Of a stretch of DNA of 64,000 bases, positions 53,083-61,543 are shown in pieces. The DNA lies in contig JAAYEG010000040.1 of assembly GCA_012728895.1 (NCBI GenBank), forward strand, positions 1-64,000. The letters run 5' to 3'. The notes under the pieces were generated by a model. It was not told the DNA's origin, did not search any database, and worked only from the letters and a program-made list of their open reading frames with translations. Source of the stretch: Methanospirillum sp. GTDB lineage: Archaea; Halobacteriota; Methanomicrobia; Methanomicrobiales; Methanospirillaceae. The translations under genes and the position numbers were made by a program. Position 1 is the first letter of the stretch. Every line of letters starts with the position of its first letter.

Positions 53083-53915
53083 GTTTCCTGTCACTCTTCC
53101 CTTCGATTGCCGGGGCATTTGGGGCTGCGTTCGAGTGCGTGCCACTCATCCGGTCACCTCTGTGCGTACCCGACGATTCGTTCTGCGGGCAATCGTTGGA
53201 CTAAAACCGTCCCGGACTCTTGTTCGTCTCGACTGGAACGAGGCGTGAGCCATTTACGACAGCCGGTGCTGTCGTCCCTGGCCAGTGGAGGTGCGATCAC
53301 CCTGTCATCCTCTCCGAAAACGCACCTGTTATTCCCGTTCTCCTGCGGATGGTTCCATCCGGCCATGATGCGCCCGGTTGTCTCAGCACGCCCGCTCAAC
53401 AGTTCACCGATCAGCAATCCATCTTTCCTCGTTATAGAGCCGAACCCCTGGCGCAGTGATCGCCCCGCGACAAGTACGGCCACCGCGAGAATCGCTACGA
53501 AAGGGTGGCGTGGCCGTTGGTGAATGGTCTGGATAGAGAACACCGCCTGCGCTGGCAAGGGGCTGTCCTCGATCCGCAATCGCGACCTGGCAACTCCCCT
53601 CTCGTCCCCCCGAGCGGCTTTCCAGAGTTCGAATTCAATGGGATTCACACAGGTCCCTCTCATTTGACATCACACCGTCGGAACGTACCCGAAAATTCTG
53701 AGATGACGAGTACAACCAGGCTTCGCGTTTCCAGTTATCGATTCCTGTAACGGCACGATGCCCAGGAAGCCCGTGCAGTCCCCTGTGCCCGGACACCGGG
53801 TTTCCACGCGAACCTCCACTCCTGGCGACGACCCTGGGCCCTTTCCGGAAGATCCGCGGGGTGTGCATAAAGTTTGCACCACGTTAAAGGCCGGGAGTCG
53901 TGCGGCAGGCCCGAA

Positions 53916-53935
53916 GAAACCCGGAGAAACCCGGA
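53916..53935 (+). repeat. Tandem 10-base repeat
   Basis: GAAACCCGGA occurs twice head to tail in an otherwise non-coding stretch. Two copies only; not a CRISPR array. Confidence 0.6.
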
Positions 53936-54081
53936 GCGTCAGGGGAGGACGAAATGGATGGGCGAGGAACGGGATGGGTTCATGTCGAGATGCCGGCACC
54001 GGTTTGAAGAGTGAGCCACTGCTCGTTCTCTTGACGTTTTTTTCATGCGAGGCAATCGGCTTACAGTCACAACAAACTGTC

Positions 54082-54106
54082 CGGTACCTCGTCCGAAAAG
54101 GTACCG
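54082..54106 (-). terminator. Inverted repeat, probable terminator of the NHL gene
   Basis: CGGTACCT...AGGTACCG, an 8-bp perfect repeat with a 9-base loop, about 60 bases past the NHL gene stop on its strand. It could also be an operator-like palindrome. Confidence 0.4.
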
Positions 54107-54167
54107 ATTGCCCCCCGCCACGCATGTCCCCGCGGGCCACAGGGGCCGAGTTCCCATTCGTCCCCTC

Positions 54168-55319
54168 TCAGAGCTGGGTGAAGAGCCAGGTGACATCCGC
54201 GAAGTCGATCCGCCCGTTCTGGTTGTAATCGAAACACATCGCCGGTTGATACCCGGTGATCCAGGACATCTGGCTGAAGTAGAGCACGATGTCGGCAAAG
54301 TCGGCCCGTCCATTGCCGTTCACGTCCTCGTACCGGCCGTCACCGTCGAGATCATTCGGGGGCGATGAAATTCCGGGCATGCTCGAGACCACCGGTTTTG
54401 GGGTTTCGGCCGGCGAAAATTTCTGGACTCGATGGTTGTTCCTATCTACCACGTACACATCGCCCTTCCCGTCCACCGCGATCCCCCTCGGGAGGTTGAA
54501 CTCCCCTTCATCCGTGCCGAAATCACCCCATCTTGCCAGGGGTGTACCCGTCAGCGTGAACTTCCGGACCGAGTTGTTGCCCTCGTCGGTCAGGAGAATC
54601 CCTCCACAGGGAGCAACGGCGACACCCGAGAGTATATCGAACTCCCCCCCGGATGTTCCCGACGCCGCCCACTCCCGGATGAAGTCGCCGGCAGCGGTGA
54701 ACACCACGACCCGGTGGTTGTTTCGATCGGCCACGAACACACGGTCACCCGTGTCCACCGCGATGCCGTACGGCGCATCGAACTCTGCGTCTCCCGTGCC
54801 GGGACTCCCCCACTTCATGAGAAAGGTGCCCGTGGAGGTGAATTTCTGGACCCGGTTGTTGAGCGCGTCCGCCACGTACACGTGTCCGCTGCCGTCCGTT
54901 GCAATCCCCCAGAGGGACCTGAACTGGCTGTCTCCGGTGCCGTAACTCCCCCACTGCGTCAGGTACGTGCCGTTCGAGTCAAACTTCTGGATACGCATGG
55001 TCTGGTCGCCGACGTAGACGTTGCCAGCAGTATCCACCGCGATACTGCATATGCTGACGAACTGCCCGGGAGCGATGCCGAAGATTCCCCACGTATCCAC
55101 GAACTCCCCCGACGACGTGAACTTCTGGACCCGGTTGTTGGCCGAGTCGGCCACGTAGACGTATCCCGCCGTGTCCACTGCAACTCCCGCCGGGTAGTAG
55201 AACTGCCCGTCTCCCTGTCCAATGCCCCCCCATCCGTCAGCGTACTCATAGGTCTCTGCCGTTGCAACAGGGATCCAGAGGATAACCAGAAATATGCTCA
55301 ATATATAGATTGATTTCAT
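54168..55319 (-). CDS. Secreted NHL-repeat propeller protein with dockerin-like tail
   Basis: 383 residues. Signal peptide (MKSIYILSIFLVILWIPVATA, cleaved near residue 21). Six NHL-type blades of about 47 residues follow, each with a core like GIAVDxxGxVYVADxxNNRVQKF and (G)TWGxxGTGDGQF; together they make a six-bladed propeller. After a short linker, residues 323-383 carry paired EF-hand-like loops DLDGDGRYEDVNGNGRADFA and FDYNQNGRIDFADVTWLF, a type I dockerin pattern. No cohesin is visible in the window. Probably a cell-surface or extracellular binding protein. The gene is AT-flanked with a good promoter. Confidence 0.87.
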   Translation of the reverse strand: MKSIYILSIFLVILWIPVATAETYEYADGWGGIGQGDGQFYYPAGVAVDTAGYVYVADSANNRVQKFTSSGEFVDTWGIFGIAPGQFVSICSIAVDTAGNVYVGDQTMRIQKFDSNGTYLTQWGSYGTGDSQFRSLWGIATDGSGHVYVADALNNRVQKFTSTGTFLMKWGSPGTGDAEFDAPYGIAVDTGDRVFVADRNNHRVVVFTAAGDFIREWAASGTSGGEFDILSGVAVAPCGGILLTDEGNNSVRKFTLTGTPLARWGDFGTDEGEFNLPRGIAVDGKGDVYVVDRNNHRVQKFSPAETPKPVVSSMPGISSPPNDLDGDGRYEDVNGNGRADFADIVLYFSQMSWITGYQPAMCFDYNQNGRIDFADVTWLFTQL

Positions 55320-55616
55320 GGCATTCTCATTATTTGGCTTCTTTAATTTACAAAGATTTAAATATTGTCAATCTCATCCCCCTCCCCTATCGCGGAGAGA
55401 GCGATGAAAAAGTGGGTGGATGCGATGACGTCCCGGGTGGGAGGGCTCTCGTATTCGTATCATCGCCCGAACCGTTGACGATGCCACGAGGACGATGCGG
55501 AAACAATACACCCGATCAATCGAAAAGATGATCCACGCGACGATCGTCAGGGAGGTACGACCTCCGGCGAGATTCTCACCATGTCCTGATTTGTGTCGTT
55601 CGCGGGATAGACTGCC
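55320..55616. other. Intergenic region, divergent NHL and YkgJ genes
   Basis: About 300 bases with AT-rich promoter sequence at the left (for the NHL gene) and a less clear one at the right. No open frame here shows family features. Confidence 0.4.
55341..55365 (-). promoter_or_regulatory. Promoter of the NHL-dockerin gene
   Basis: The minus strand reads ATATTTAAATC (55355-55365) and TAAATTAAAG (55341-55350). The first TATA-like box would give a short leader, the second a leaderless transcript. Very AT-rich compared with the window. Confidence 0.55.
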
Positions 55617-56087
55617 ATGCCCTTCCACTGCCTCCGGTGCGGCGAGTGCTGCTCGGCCATGGGCGAGGTGCACGCCCTCGAGGGCGACCCCGCCTCCGGC
55701 CGTTGCGTCGTCGTGAACCGCTACACCGGGGAGCGGACGCCGGTCAGGGTCGACCCCGGCAGAGGAGGCCTCCTCTCCGGGCCACCGCTCCCCGGGGCCT
55801 GCCCGCTCTTCCGGCGCGACGCCGCCGGCCTCGGCATCTGCCCCGTGCACGGCACCTGGCCGAGGGTCTGCGCCGAGTACGCCTGCTGGCGCATCCTGGT
55901 CCTGGCCCCGAACGGCGGGCGGGCCGCGCGGGTCATGGGAACGCGCCACATCGCGGTCGACGACCCGGCCCTCGAGCCGGTGCTCGCGCCGCACCGCGGG
56001 TTCCTCGCCGGGATCGAGGAGGACGCGGCGTGGGACGCCGCTCTCTCAGTTATTCTCGAGCGGGCCGGCTACCGCGTCGAGGAGTGA
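55617..56087 (+). CDS. YkgJ-family cysteine cluster protein
   Basis: 156 residues. N-terminal FHCLRCGECCS is the CxxCxxCC signature, further cysteines at GACPLF, GICPVHGTWPRVCAEYACW form the remainder of the metal or Fe-S site. The family (UPF0153) is of unknown function; such clusters are believed to bind zinc or an Fe-S cluster. Start ATG 55617. It stands alone, divergent from the NHL gene and 400 bases before the next secreted-protein gene. Confidence 0.9.
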   Translation: MPFHCLRCGECCSAMGEVHALEGDPASGRCVVVNRYTGERTPVRVDPGRGGLLSGPPLPGACPLFRRDAAGLGICPVHGTWPRVCAEYACWRILVLAPNGGRAARVMGTRHIAVDDPALEPVLAPHRGFLAGIEEDAAWDAALSVILERAGYRVEE

Positions 56088-56508
56088 GAGGAAAGAGGGA
56101 GGGATCCGGAACCGGATCCGGTAGTGGCGAGCCCGTAACGCAGACTCCCGGGATCGACGCGGTGCGCGTTCCGGGGACGGACGGTCTCGGCGCGATAAAT
56201 CACGGGTATTCCCGGACCGGCGAACGGCTCCTTGGAGGGCCCCGCGAGTCACGGAGAACAGCGTCTTCGCGCGCCTACCGGCAGTAGGAGATTCCCCGGG
56301 ATACGGCAGGTCCCGGTGCGGCGTTGGCCGATGCCGGACCGGTTCGTATCCGTGTATCCCTGTTCACATCGCTGAATGCCGAAAATAGCAGTATATTCCC
56401 CCTTAAAAAGAATAATATCGGAAATCATCGAGAAATAAAAAAACCAAAGTTTATGATTAATAAGACTGAAATATCTCGTTGAAACGCTCTGCAGGTCTGC
56501 ATGTCGGC
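56088..56508. other. Intergenic region with AT-rich promoter
   Basis: About 420 bases. The first half is GC-rich without features. The second half (from about 56380) is very AT-rich: AAAATAGCAG, GAAATAAAAAAACCAAAG and GTTTATGA (56449-56456), the last being a good TATA box for the next gene. Confidence 0.5.
56449..56456 (+). promoter_or_regulatory. TATA box of the secreted propeller gene
   Basis: GTTTATGA preceded by an A-rich BRE-like element; transcription would start near 56479. The first TTG codon lies exactly there, but the ATG at 56509 is the more likely start. Confidence 0.55.
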
Positions 56509-58617
56509 ATGGGATCGCGGGGCCGATCGAAGAAAATGGTTGATGCAATGATGATACAGGGCATCTCACACAGGACAGGATCGCTCGTGGCCACAGTCGT
56601 GGCGCTCTCGGCTCTCCTGATCGTCCTCGCGGCGCCCGTGAGCGCCACGGTTGTCGCCGGGATCACCGGGAACCAGATAACAATCCTCGATACAGAGGGA
56701 GGGACCGCTGATTTTGGCCAGGTACTAATACCCCCTGCCGGTTATGCGTTCAAAACCCCTCCCTCCGATGTCGCGCTGAACGATGCAGGGGACTGGGCGG
56801 CAGTCGTGGCGGGAGTCACAAGCGACTCTCGCACGGTGAAAGGGTATCTCTACCTCTTCACGAGGACCGGCGGCTCTTGGGTACCTTCCGAATTTTCATT
56901 GGGATCCGATGCTTTCACTCCACAGCAGGTTACGTTCAGTCCTGACGGCACGCAGGTCGCCGTCGGGAATTATGGCGGCAGCCGAATCAAGATCGTTGAG
57001 ATCGCCTGTTCTTCGATAACGACAAAAGACATTCGCACTACGTATTCGCCCGACTATAAACCGAGGGCTGTCGGTTACACCAGGGACGGATTCCTGGTCG
57101 TCGGGGTTGACGGAACCGTCACTGAAGATTACGTGGTATACTATGGTAACTACGGTGCCGATCCGGGCCCGACATTTCTGATCAGTGCGGGGCTGCCCGA
57201 TTGCCTCGCCACCGATCCGAACACCCGGACCGTCGTGATCTCCTCGAGGGGGAGCAACCAGATCTCGATTGTTGACCCGGACAGTTCATTCCCGTCCGTC
57301 TCTACTGCCTTGGTTGCACCGGGCGAGCCGGACATAACGGCCGACGGGAGATACGCGCTCGTCCCGAACACCAACTCGAATACGGTCACGATCATCGATC
57401 TCGAGAACCCGACGACCCCTGTCGCCATGATACCCGTCGCAACGGGCTCCTGGGGGATTGGATATGCCAGGAGTGTCGCGGTCATTAACGAGGACGAGGC
57501 GCTCGTCGCCGGAAGCGGGGGCGTGGCCAGAATCACCGGCCTCAGCTCCCTCCCCGGCACCTCGCAGGTCCAGGTCGCGCAGGTCTCCGGCGGAGCGATC
57601 GATCACATCGCCGTGGCCCCCTGGGCCGCGCCGTACATTCCTGTCGTCAACCAGCCACCGGCGATCGACTCCATCCCGGACGTCGCCGTGGAGGAGGGCG
57701 AGCCGGTCACGATCCCCGTCTCGGGCTCCGACCCCGACAGCGACCCCCTGACGTACGCGGTTTCCACTCTCCCTGACGGCGCGTCCTTCGATGCGCAGAA
57801 CGGGGTATTCACCTGGACCCCTGCTCCCGGCCAGGCGGGTACCTACGAGGTGACTTTCACCGTCACCGACGACGAGGGCGCGAGCGCCAGCACCACGGTC
57901 ACGATCACCGTCACCCCGGCCCCCGTCACCGACGACCAGGCCCCGATCGTCACCTCCACCGGCCCCAACCCGGTCGCGGTCGGCACCCCAATAATCATCA
58001 CGGCGCAGGCAAGTGACGAAGCCACGGGCGGGTCGGCCCTCGCGTCGGCCGCGTACTCGCTCGACGACTGGGCCAGCGGAGTCGGGATCAGCGATATCTC
58101 GATCGACGGGCCCCGGGCGACCCTCTCCTTCCAGCTCTCGGGTCTCGCAGCCGGCGTCTACCGCGTCCAGATCTCCGCGACCGACGAGCACGGCAACGTC
58201 GGCTACCTCGCCGAGCCGCTGATCGTCGTCGTCTACGACCCGAGCGCCGGGTTCGTGACCGGCGGAGGCTGGACCGACTCGACGCAGGGCAAGGCGACCT
58301 TCGGGTTCGTGGCGAAGTACCAGAAGGGGACGACCGTCCCGAAGGGTGAGACCACCCTCAACGTCAACGGGGCCGGGATCGCGTTCAGGTCCGACTCCTA
58401 CCAGTACCTCGTCGTGAACGGGGCCACGGCCGAGATCCGGGGGACGGGGAGCGTCAACGGCGAGCCCGGGTACGCCATGACCCTCAGGGTCGTCGATGGC
58501 GGGAAGAGCGACGCCGTCTCGTTCAGGCTCGTCGCCCCCGGCGGCGAGGTCGTCTTCGAGACGGGAGAACCGGCCCCGCTCGGCGGCGGCTCGATCGTGA
58601 TCCACGGCTCGAAGTGA
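56509..58617 (+). CDS. Secreted propeller protein with cadherin-like and post-COAP-1-like domains
   Basis: About 702 residues from ATG 56509; ATG 56536 or TTG 56479 are alternatives. A signal peptide (TGSLVATVVALSALLIVLAA, then PVSA) precedes a YVTN-type propeller of about 340 residues (TITGNQ, QVTFSPDGTQVAVGNYGG, TRDGFLVVGVDG). Then QPPAIDSIPDVAVEEGEPVT opens a cadherin/Ig-like domain (GSDPDSDPLTYAV) followed by a similar one. The last 120 residues start AGFVTGGGWTDSTQGKATFG and end LGGGSIVIHGSK, the pattern of the 'post-COAP-1' domain found at the end of archaeal/bacterial secreted proteins. Function unknown; likely surface-located. Confidence 0.85.
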   Translation: MGSRGRSKKMVDAMMIQGISHRTGSLVATVVALSALLIVLAAPVSATVVAGITGNQITILDTEGGTADFGQVLIPPAGYAFKTPPSDVALNDAGDWAAVVAGVTSDSRTVKGYLYLFTRTGGSWVPSEFSLGSDAFTPQQVTFSPDGTQVAVGNYGGSRIKIVEIACSSITTKDIRTTYSPDYKPRAVGYTRDGFLVVGVDGTVTEDYVVYYGNYGADPGPTFLISAGLPDCLATDPNTRTVVISSRGSNQISIVDPDSSFPSVSTALVAPGEPDITADGRYALVPNTNSNTVTIIDLENPTTPVAMIPVATGSWGIGYARSVAVINEDEALVAGSGGVARITGLSSLPGTSQVQVAQVSGGAIDHIAVAPWAAPYIPVVNQPPAIDSIPDVAVEEGEPVTIPVSGSDPDSDPLTYAVSTLPDGASFDAQNGVFTWTPAPGQAGTYEVTFTVTDDEGASASTTVTITVTPAPVTDDQAPIVTSTGPNPVAVGTPIIITAQASDEATGGSALASAAYSLDDWASGVGISDISIDGPRATLSFQLSGLAAGVYRVQISATDEHGNVGYLAEPLIVVVYDPSAGFVTGGGWTDSTQGKATFGFVAKYQKGTTVPKGETTLNVNGAGIAFRSDSYQYLVVNGATAEIRGTGSVNGEPGYAMTLRVVDGGKSDAVSFRLVAPGGEVVFETGEPAPLGGGSIVIHGSK

Positions 58618-58928
58618 CGGGCCGACCCCTCTCCTTTTCTCTGCCGCGGGAGTAGAAGCCCGCCGGCGCGGCCCCCTGCGGCCCGGTCGCCGTCCCCGAG
58701 AGAACCGTGCTCCGCGCCCGGCTGCGAAAAGGCCGGTCCGGGGGCAGGCTTCGCCCGCCAAGGTACCGCGGCCGGCGCGGGTTCGGAGCGTGCTCCGGGC
58801 AGCGAGGTCGCCGGCCACGCGCCTCTCCCCCCCCCCCGTCCCCTCGTTGCCGCCGCCGGAATCCTTATCCCCTAGCGCCCGCACCACTCACCCATGCGGC
58901 CCGAGACCGCCAGGGGGCCCGGCTGACC
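58618..58928. other. Intergenic region, no gene seen
   Basis: 311 bases, mostly GC-rich. AATCCTTATCCCC (58860-58872) is a possible TATA-like box for the gene at 58929. A short T-rich stretch (CTCCTTTTCTC) after 58620 may terminate the previous gene. Confidence 0.45.
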
Positions 58929-59471
58929 ATGGCCTTCGGGATCGACGCCGAGGACGTGGCCGCGCTCTGCATCCTCGCGGCCGACGGGGACCTCTCGATC
59001 TCCTGCGCCGACGTGGCCGACCTCCTCGAGGCCACCGAGCGGCGCGCCCGTGCGAGCTTCGGCCCCGTTCCAGGCGACATCCGCCGGGCCCTCGCGGGGC
59101 TCGTCCTCGAGTCCGGGCTCGCCTATCCCGAGGAGCTCCGCAGAGGGACGATCGACGACGTCCTGGCCCGGCTCCGGCTCCGGAACCTCCTGGGCCCGAT
59201 CCTCTCCCGGGACCGGCTCTGGTTCGACGCCGGCGGCGGCGTCCACTGGACCTCGGTCGCGCCGGCCGAGCTCGCCGCCCCGGGCGGGCGGGCCCGGACC
59301 GAACTGCTCGTCGAGCTCGCCGTGGTTGCGCCGGGGCCGGTGGAGGTGCTCGCGGCCCTCGCCGCGCTCGGGTGGAGCCGGTCCTTCGTCAAAACCCTCC
59401 TCGAGCGCGCCCCACGGCTCGACGACGACGAGGTCCGCCGGCAGGTCGCCTTCGAGGACTGGTACGAGTAG
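58929..59471 (+). CDS. Hypothetical protein, conserved-looking, no known family
   Basis: 180 residues from ATG 58929, with AGGGGG upstream. Rich in leucine and alanine and helical; two tidy regions are DVAALCILAADGDLSISCAD with VADLLEATERR, and ELLVELAVVAPGPVEVLAAL with a C-terminal acidic end RQVAFEDWYE. I do not recognise the family. Good coding character (regular third-position GC, clear start) supports a real cytoplasmic protein. It stands alone before the META lipoprotein on the same strand. Confidence 0.65.
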   Translation: MAFGIDAEDVAALCILAADGDLSISCADVADLLEATERRARASFGPVPGDIRRALAGLVLESGLAYPEELRRGTIDDVLARLRLRNLLGPILSRDRLWFDAGGGVHWTSVAPAELAAPGGRARTELLVELAVVAPGPVEVLAALAALGWSRSFVKTLLERAPRLDDDEVRRQVAFEDWYE

Positions 59472-59615
59472 GCGGGCCCCCCGGGGTTACCGGGAGGCGC
59501 CCCCCGCCCCCGGGGGCCTGCACGGGGGATTCCCCCGGGCGGCACGGGCGCCCCGGCGAGGCCCGCGCTTCACGCACCGGAGGGTATTTCCGGCGGCAGG
59601 ACCCCTGGAGTCGTG

Positions 59616-60083
59616 ATGAACCGACTGGGCGGATGCGCGGTCCTCGCGCTCGCGCTCGTCGCCGCGGGCTGCGCCGCCCTGCCGGCCGGCCCCGGGGGCC
59701 CGGGGGCTGACGACCTCGCCGGGACCTGGCGGATCGCGTCGTACCTGGGCGCGGACGACCGGGCGGTCGCGCCCCTGGCCGGGACCGGCCCGTTCCTCTC
59801 CTTCGGGACCGACGGGCGGCTCGGCGGCACCGCCGGCTGCAACTCTTTCGGGGCCGACTACCGGGCGGGCAACGGCCGGCTCTCGGTCGGCCCCGTCGTC
59901 ACGACCCTCATGTACTGCGAGGCGCCGGGGGTCATGGACCAGGAGGCGCGCGTCCTCTCCCTCCTTTCGCTCGCGGAGGAATTCCGGCTCGACGGGGACG
60001 CCCTGGTCCTGCTCGACGCCGGGGGGAGGGCGGTCATGACGCTCGCGCGGGCCCCCGCGCCCCCGCCCACCGGGAGCGCGTGA
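59616..60083 (+). CDS. META-domain lipoprotein (HslJ-like)
   Basis: 155 residues from ATG 59616. Lipobox LVAAGC places a lipid anchor at Cys19 or so. The domain then reads LAGTWRIASYLGADDRAVAP, FLSFGTDGRLGGTAGCNSFG and VVTTLMYCEAPGVMDQEARV, the META/HslJ pattern with GTxGCNxF. It should sit on the outer face of the cytoplasmic membrane; family members are linked to stress or metal binding without a fixed role. Convergent with nrpR, whose stop lies 12 bases after this stop. Confidence 0.9.
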   Translation: MNRLGGCAVLALALVAAGCAALPAGPGGPGADDLAGTWRIASYLGADDRAVAPLAGTGPFLSFGTDGRLGGTAGCNSFGADYRAGNGRLSVGPVVTTLMYCEAPGVMDQEARVLSLLSLAEEFRLDGDALVLLDAGGRAVMTLARAPAPPPTGSA

Positions 60084-60095
60084 CGCCGCCCCGCG

Positions 60096-61049
60096 TCATC
60101 CGCCGTCCATGACCTTGGCGAACGGGACGTTCCCGGCCCCGATCTCGGTCCTGACCGGGATACCGAGCTCCCGGCAGTACCCGCCCATGTTCATCCCCGA
60201 GAAGGCCACGATCGAGAGCCGGAACGGGTCCGGCGGCACGTTGAAGACCGAGGACCCGATCGTGACCGGGAAGGCGAAGCCGGCCCGCTGCATCGACCCG
60301 ATCAGGTCCATCACCCGCGGCCCGGCCGTCTCCGGGACGCGCCGGATGTTGGCGAGCGCGATCCCGCTCCCGGTCTCGATCAGGGACCTGAGCGAGGTCA
60401 GGCCCGACGAGATGAAGAGCTCGAGCGGGTCGATCGTGGTCCCGCGGTAGCCGATCAGGTGGACGAACTCCGTCGACGTCCCGTAGCCGTTGACCCGGAG
60501 CGTGCCGCCGTACGCGACCTGGACCGGGATCCCGTGGTGCTGGAAGACCCCGTCCATCGTGATCGAGCAGACCGTCATCAGCCCGACCGAGCCCGGGGGC
60601 ACCCCCTGGTGGCGGTCGACGACCCGGTAGTGCGGGAAGAAGCCGCACCCGGCCCCGATCACCGCGTCGAACGCCTCCCGGACCTCGTCGAGCCGCTCCT
60701 CGGGCACGACGGTCAGGTTGTAGGCCACGTCCCCGGTCGTGGTCTCGGGGTCGAACGTCGACCGGAACGCGAGCCGCTCGAGCTTTGAGATGATGTAGCC
60801 GGTCCTGTCCTCCACGAGCGCCTTCTCGGTCTCGCTCCGGCCCAGCTCGGTCAGGACCCGCCCGTGGTTCCCGATCTTGTACGTGAACCCCGACTCGTCG
60901 AGGTACCGGAGGTAGTACTGGACCGCGCGGTCGGAGAGGACGAACCCCCGCTCGGCCATCAGCTCCGAGAGCCGCTTCGCCCCGACCGGCTCCTCCTGCC
61001 CCTTGAGGATCCTGAGGAGCTCGACGACCTTCCGCTCGGTCTTGATCAT
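60096..61049 (-). CDS. nrpR: NrpR-type nitrogen repressor
   Basis: 317 residues. Residues 1-70 are a winged helix (RKVVELLRILKGQEEPVGAK, LSDRAVQYYLRYLDESGF). The rest is a single NRD domain (DUF128) with TGDVAYNLTVVPEERLDEV, HRVVDRHQG-like VVDRHQGVPPGSVGL and PVQVAYGGTLRVNGYGTSTE. NrpR represses nitrogen-fixation and glutamine-synthetase genes and is released by 2-oxoglutarate. The one-NRD form matches the NrpRI subunit type, which may need an NrpRII partner. Its ATG overlaps the dcd-like stop as ATGA, so it is co-translated with that gene. Confidence 0.93.
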   Translation of the reverse strand: MIKTERKVVELLRILKGQEEPVGAKRLSELMAERGFVLSDRAVQYYLRYLDESGFTYKIGNHGRVLTELGRSETEKALVEDRTGYIISKLERLAFRSTFDPETTTGDVAYNLTVVPEERLDEVREAFDAVIGAGCGFFPHYRVVDRHQGVPPGSVGLMTVCSITMDGVFQHHGIPVQVAYGGTLRVNGYGTSTEFVHLIGYRGTTIDPLELFISSGLTSLRSLIETGSGIALANIRRVPETAGPRVMDLIGSMQRAGFAFPVTIGSSVFNVPPDPFRLSIVAFSGMNMGGYCRELGIPVRTEIGAGNVPFAKVMDGG

Positions 61050-61489
61050 CTCTCCCTGGCCCCGACAGCGCCCCGGCTCTCCTGGTAGCGCCCCTGGTAC
61101 CCCTCGTCGTTCGCCATCACCTCGGAGAAGACGATCTGGACGACCCGGTCCCCCTCGGCGATCCGGACCTGGTCCGGGCCCAGGTTAGAGAGGGCCAGGG
61201 TCAGCTGCCCGCGGAACCCGGGGTCGACGAACCCCCCGCCGAGCAGCACCCCCTTCCGGCCCAGCGACGAGCGGCAGCGCAGGGTCGCCGAGAGCCCCAG
61301 CGGGACCTCGACCCACTCCGTGGACGGGACGAGCCGGCACTCGCCCCGCGGGATCACGGTCTCTTCCCCGGCGCGCAGGTCGTACGAGGCGACCTGGAGC
61401 GACTCCCTCGCGAAGGGGCGGATCGTGAGCCGTTCGCCCGGTTCGAGCGTGCGGAGGCGGCGGACGATCTCGTTCCCGGACAGTATCAT
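61046..61489 (-). CDS. dCTP deaminase/dUTPase-family protein
   Basis: 147 residues from ATG 61489, shorter than the roughly 200 of M. jannaschii DCD-DUT. Family strands are clear: RLTIRPFARESLQVASYDLR, LRCRSSLGRKGVLLGGGFVD, GFRGQLTLALSN and GDRVVQIVFSEV. The conserved Gly-x-Asp region is present (GFVDPGF). In dCTP deaminases a catalytic Glu follows in 'TLEL'; here it is Ala in TLALSN, so deamination may be lost. The protein may be a dUTPase-like member or a regulator. It has its own TATA element and is leaderless, and it is the first gene of the nrpR operon. Confidence 0.85.
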   Translation of the reverse strand: MILSGNEIVRRLRTLEPGERLTIRPFARESLQVASYDLRAGEETVIPRGECRLVPSTEWVEVPLGLSATLRCRSSLGRKGVLLGGGFVDPGFRGQLTLALSNLGPDQVRIAEGDRVVQIVFSEVMANDEGYQGRYQESRGAVGARER

Positions 61490-61511
61490 AGGAATATCAG
61501 GAGCTTCCGAA

Positions 61512-61519
61512 TACTTAAT
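61512..61519. promoter_or_regulatory. Shared promoter of dcd-like gene and tRNA-Arg
   Basis: An AT island reading ATACTTAATAGT lies 23-30 bases from the dcd-like ATG (61489) on one side and about 25-32 from the tRNA-Arg start (61544) on the other. The minus strand reads ACTATTAAGTAT. It can serve as TATA in both directions, each with correct spacing. Confidence 0.55.
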
Positions 61520-61543
61520 AGTCATCGCTGCGAACCATCTCCC

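Larger units (their letters stand above)
53042..54167. other. Intergenic region of 1.1 kb without a convincing gene
   Basis: Between the PKD pilin stop and the stop of the NHL gene. GC falls to near the level of the pilin island. Frames of 80-170 codons on both strands (for example 53154-53663 minus and 53758-54228 plus) have low-complexity, domain-free translations. Visible small structures: a T7 run near the start, a tandem GAAACCCGGA pair at 53916-53935, and an inverted repeat at 54082-54106. Decayed gene or regulatory DNA cannot be distinguished. Confidence 0.5.

Noticed and set aside
53154-53663. 169-codon minus frame and 156-codon plus frame (53758-54228) in the 1.1-kb gap
   Set aside because: No start signal, no hydrophobic or domain pattern and irregular third-position base use; kept as non-coding.
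53916-53935. Possible CRISPR-like repeats
   Set aside because: Only two short head-to-tail copies with no spacers and no cas genes in the window.
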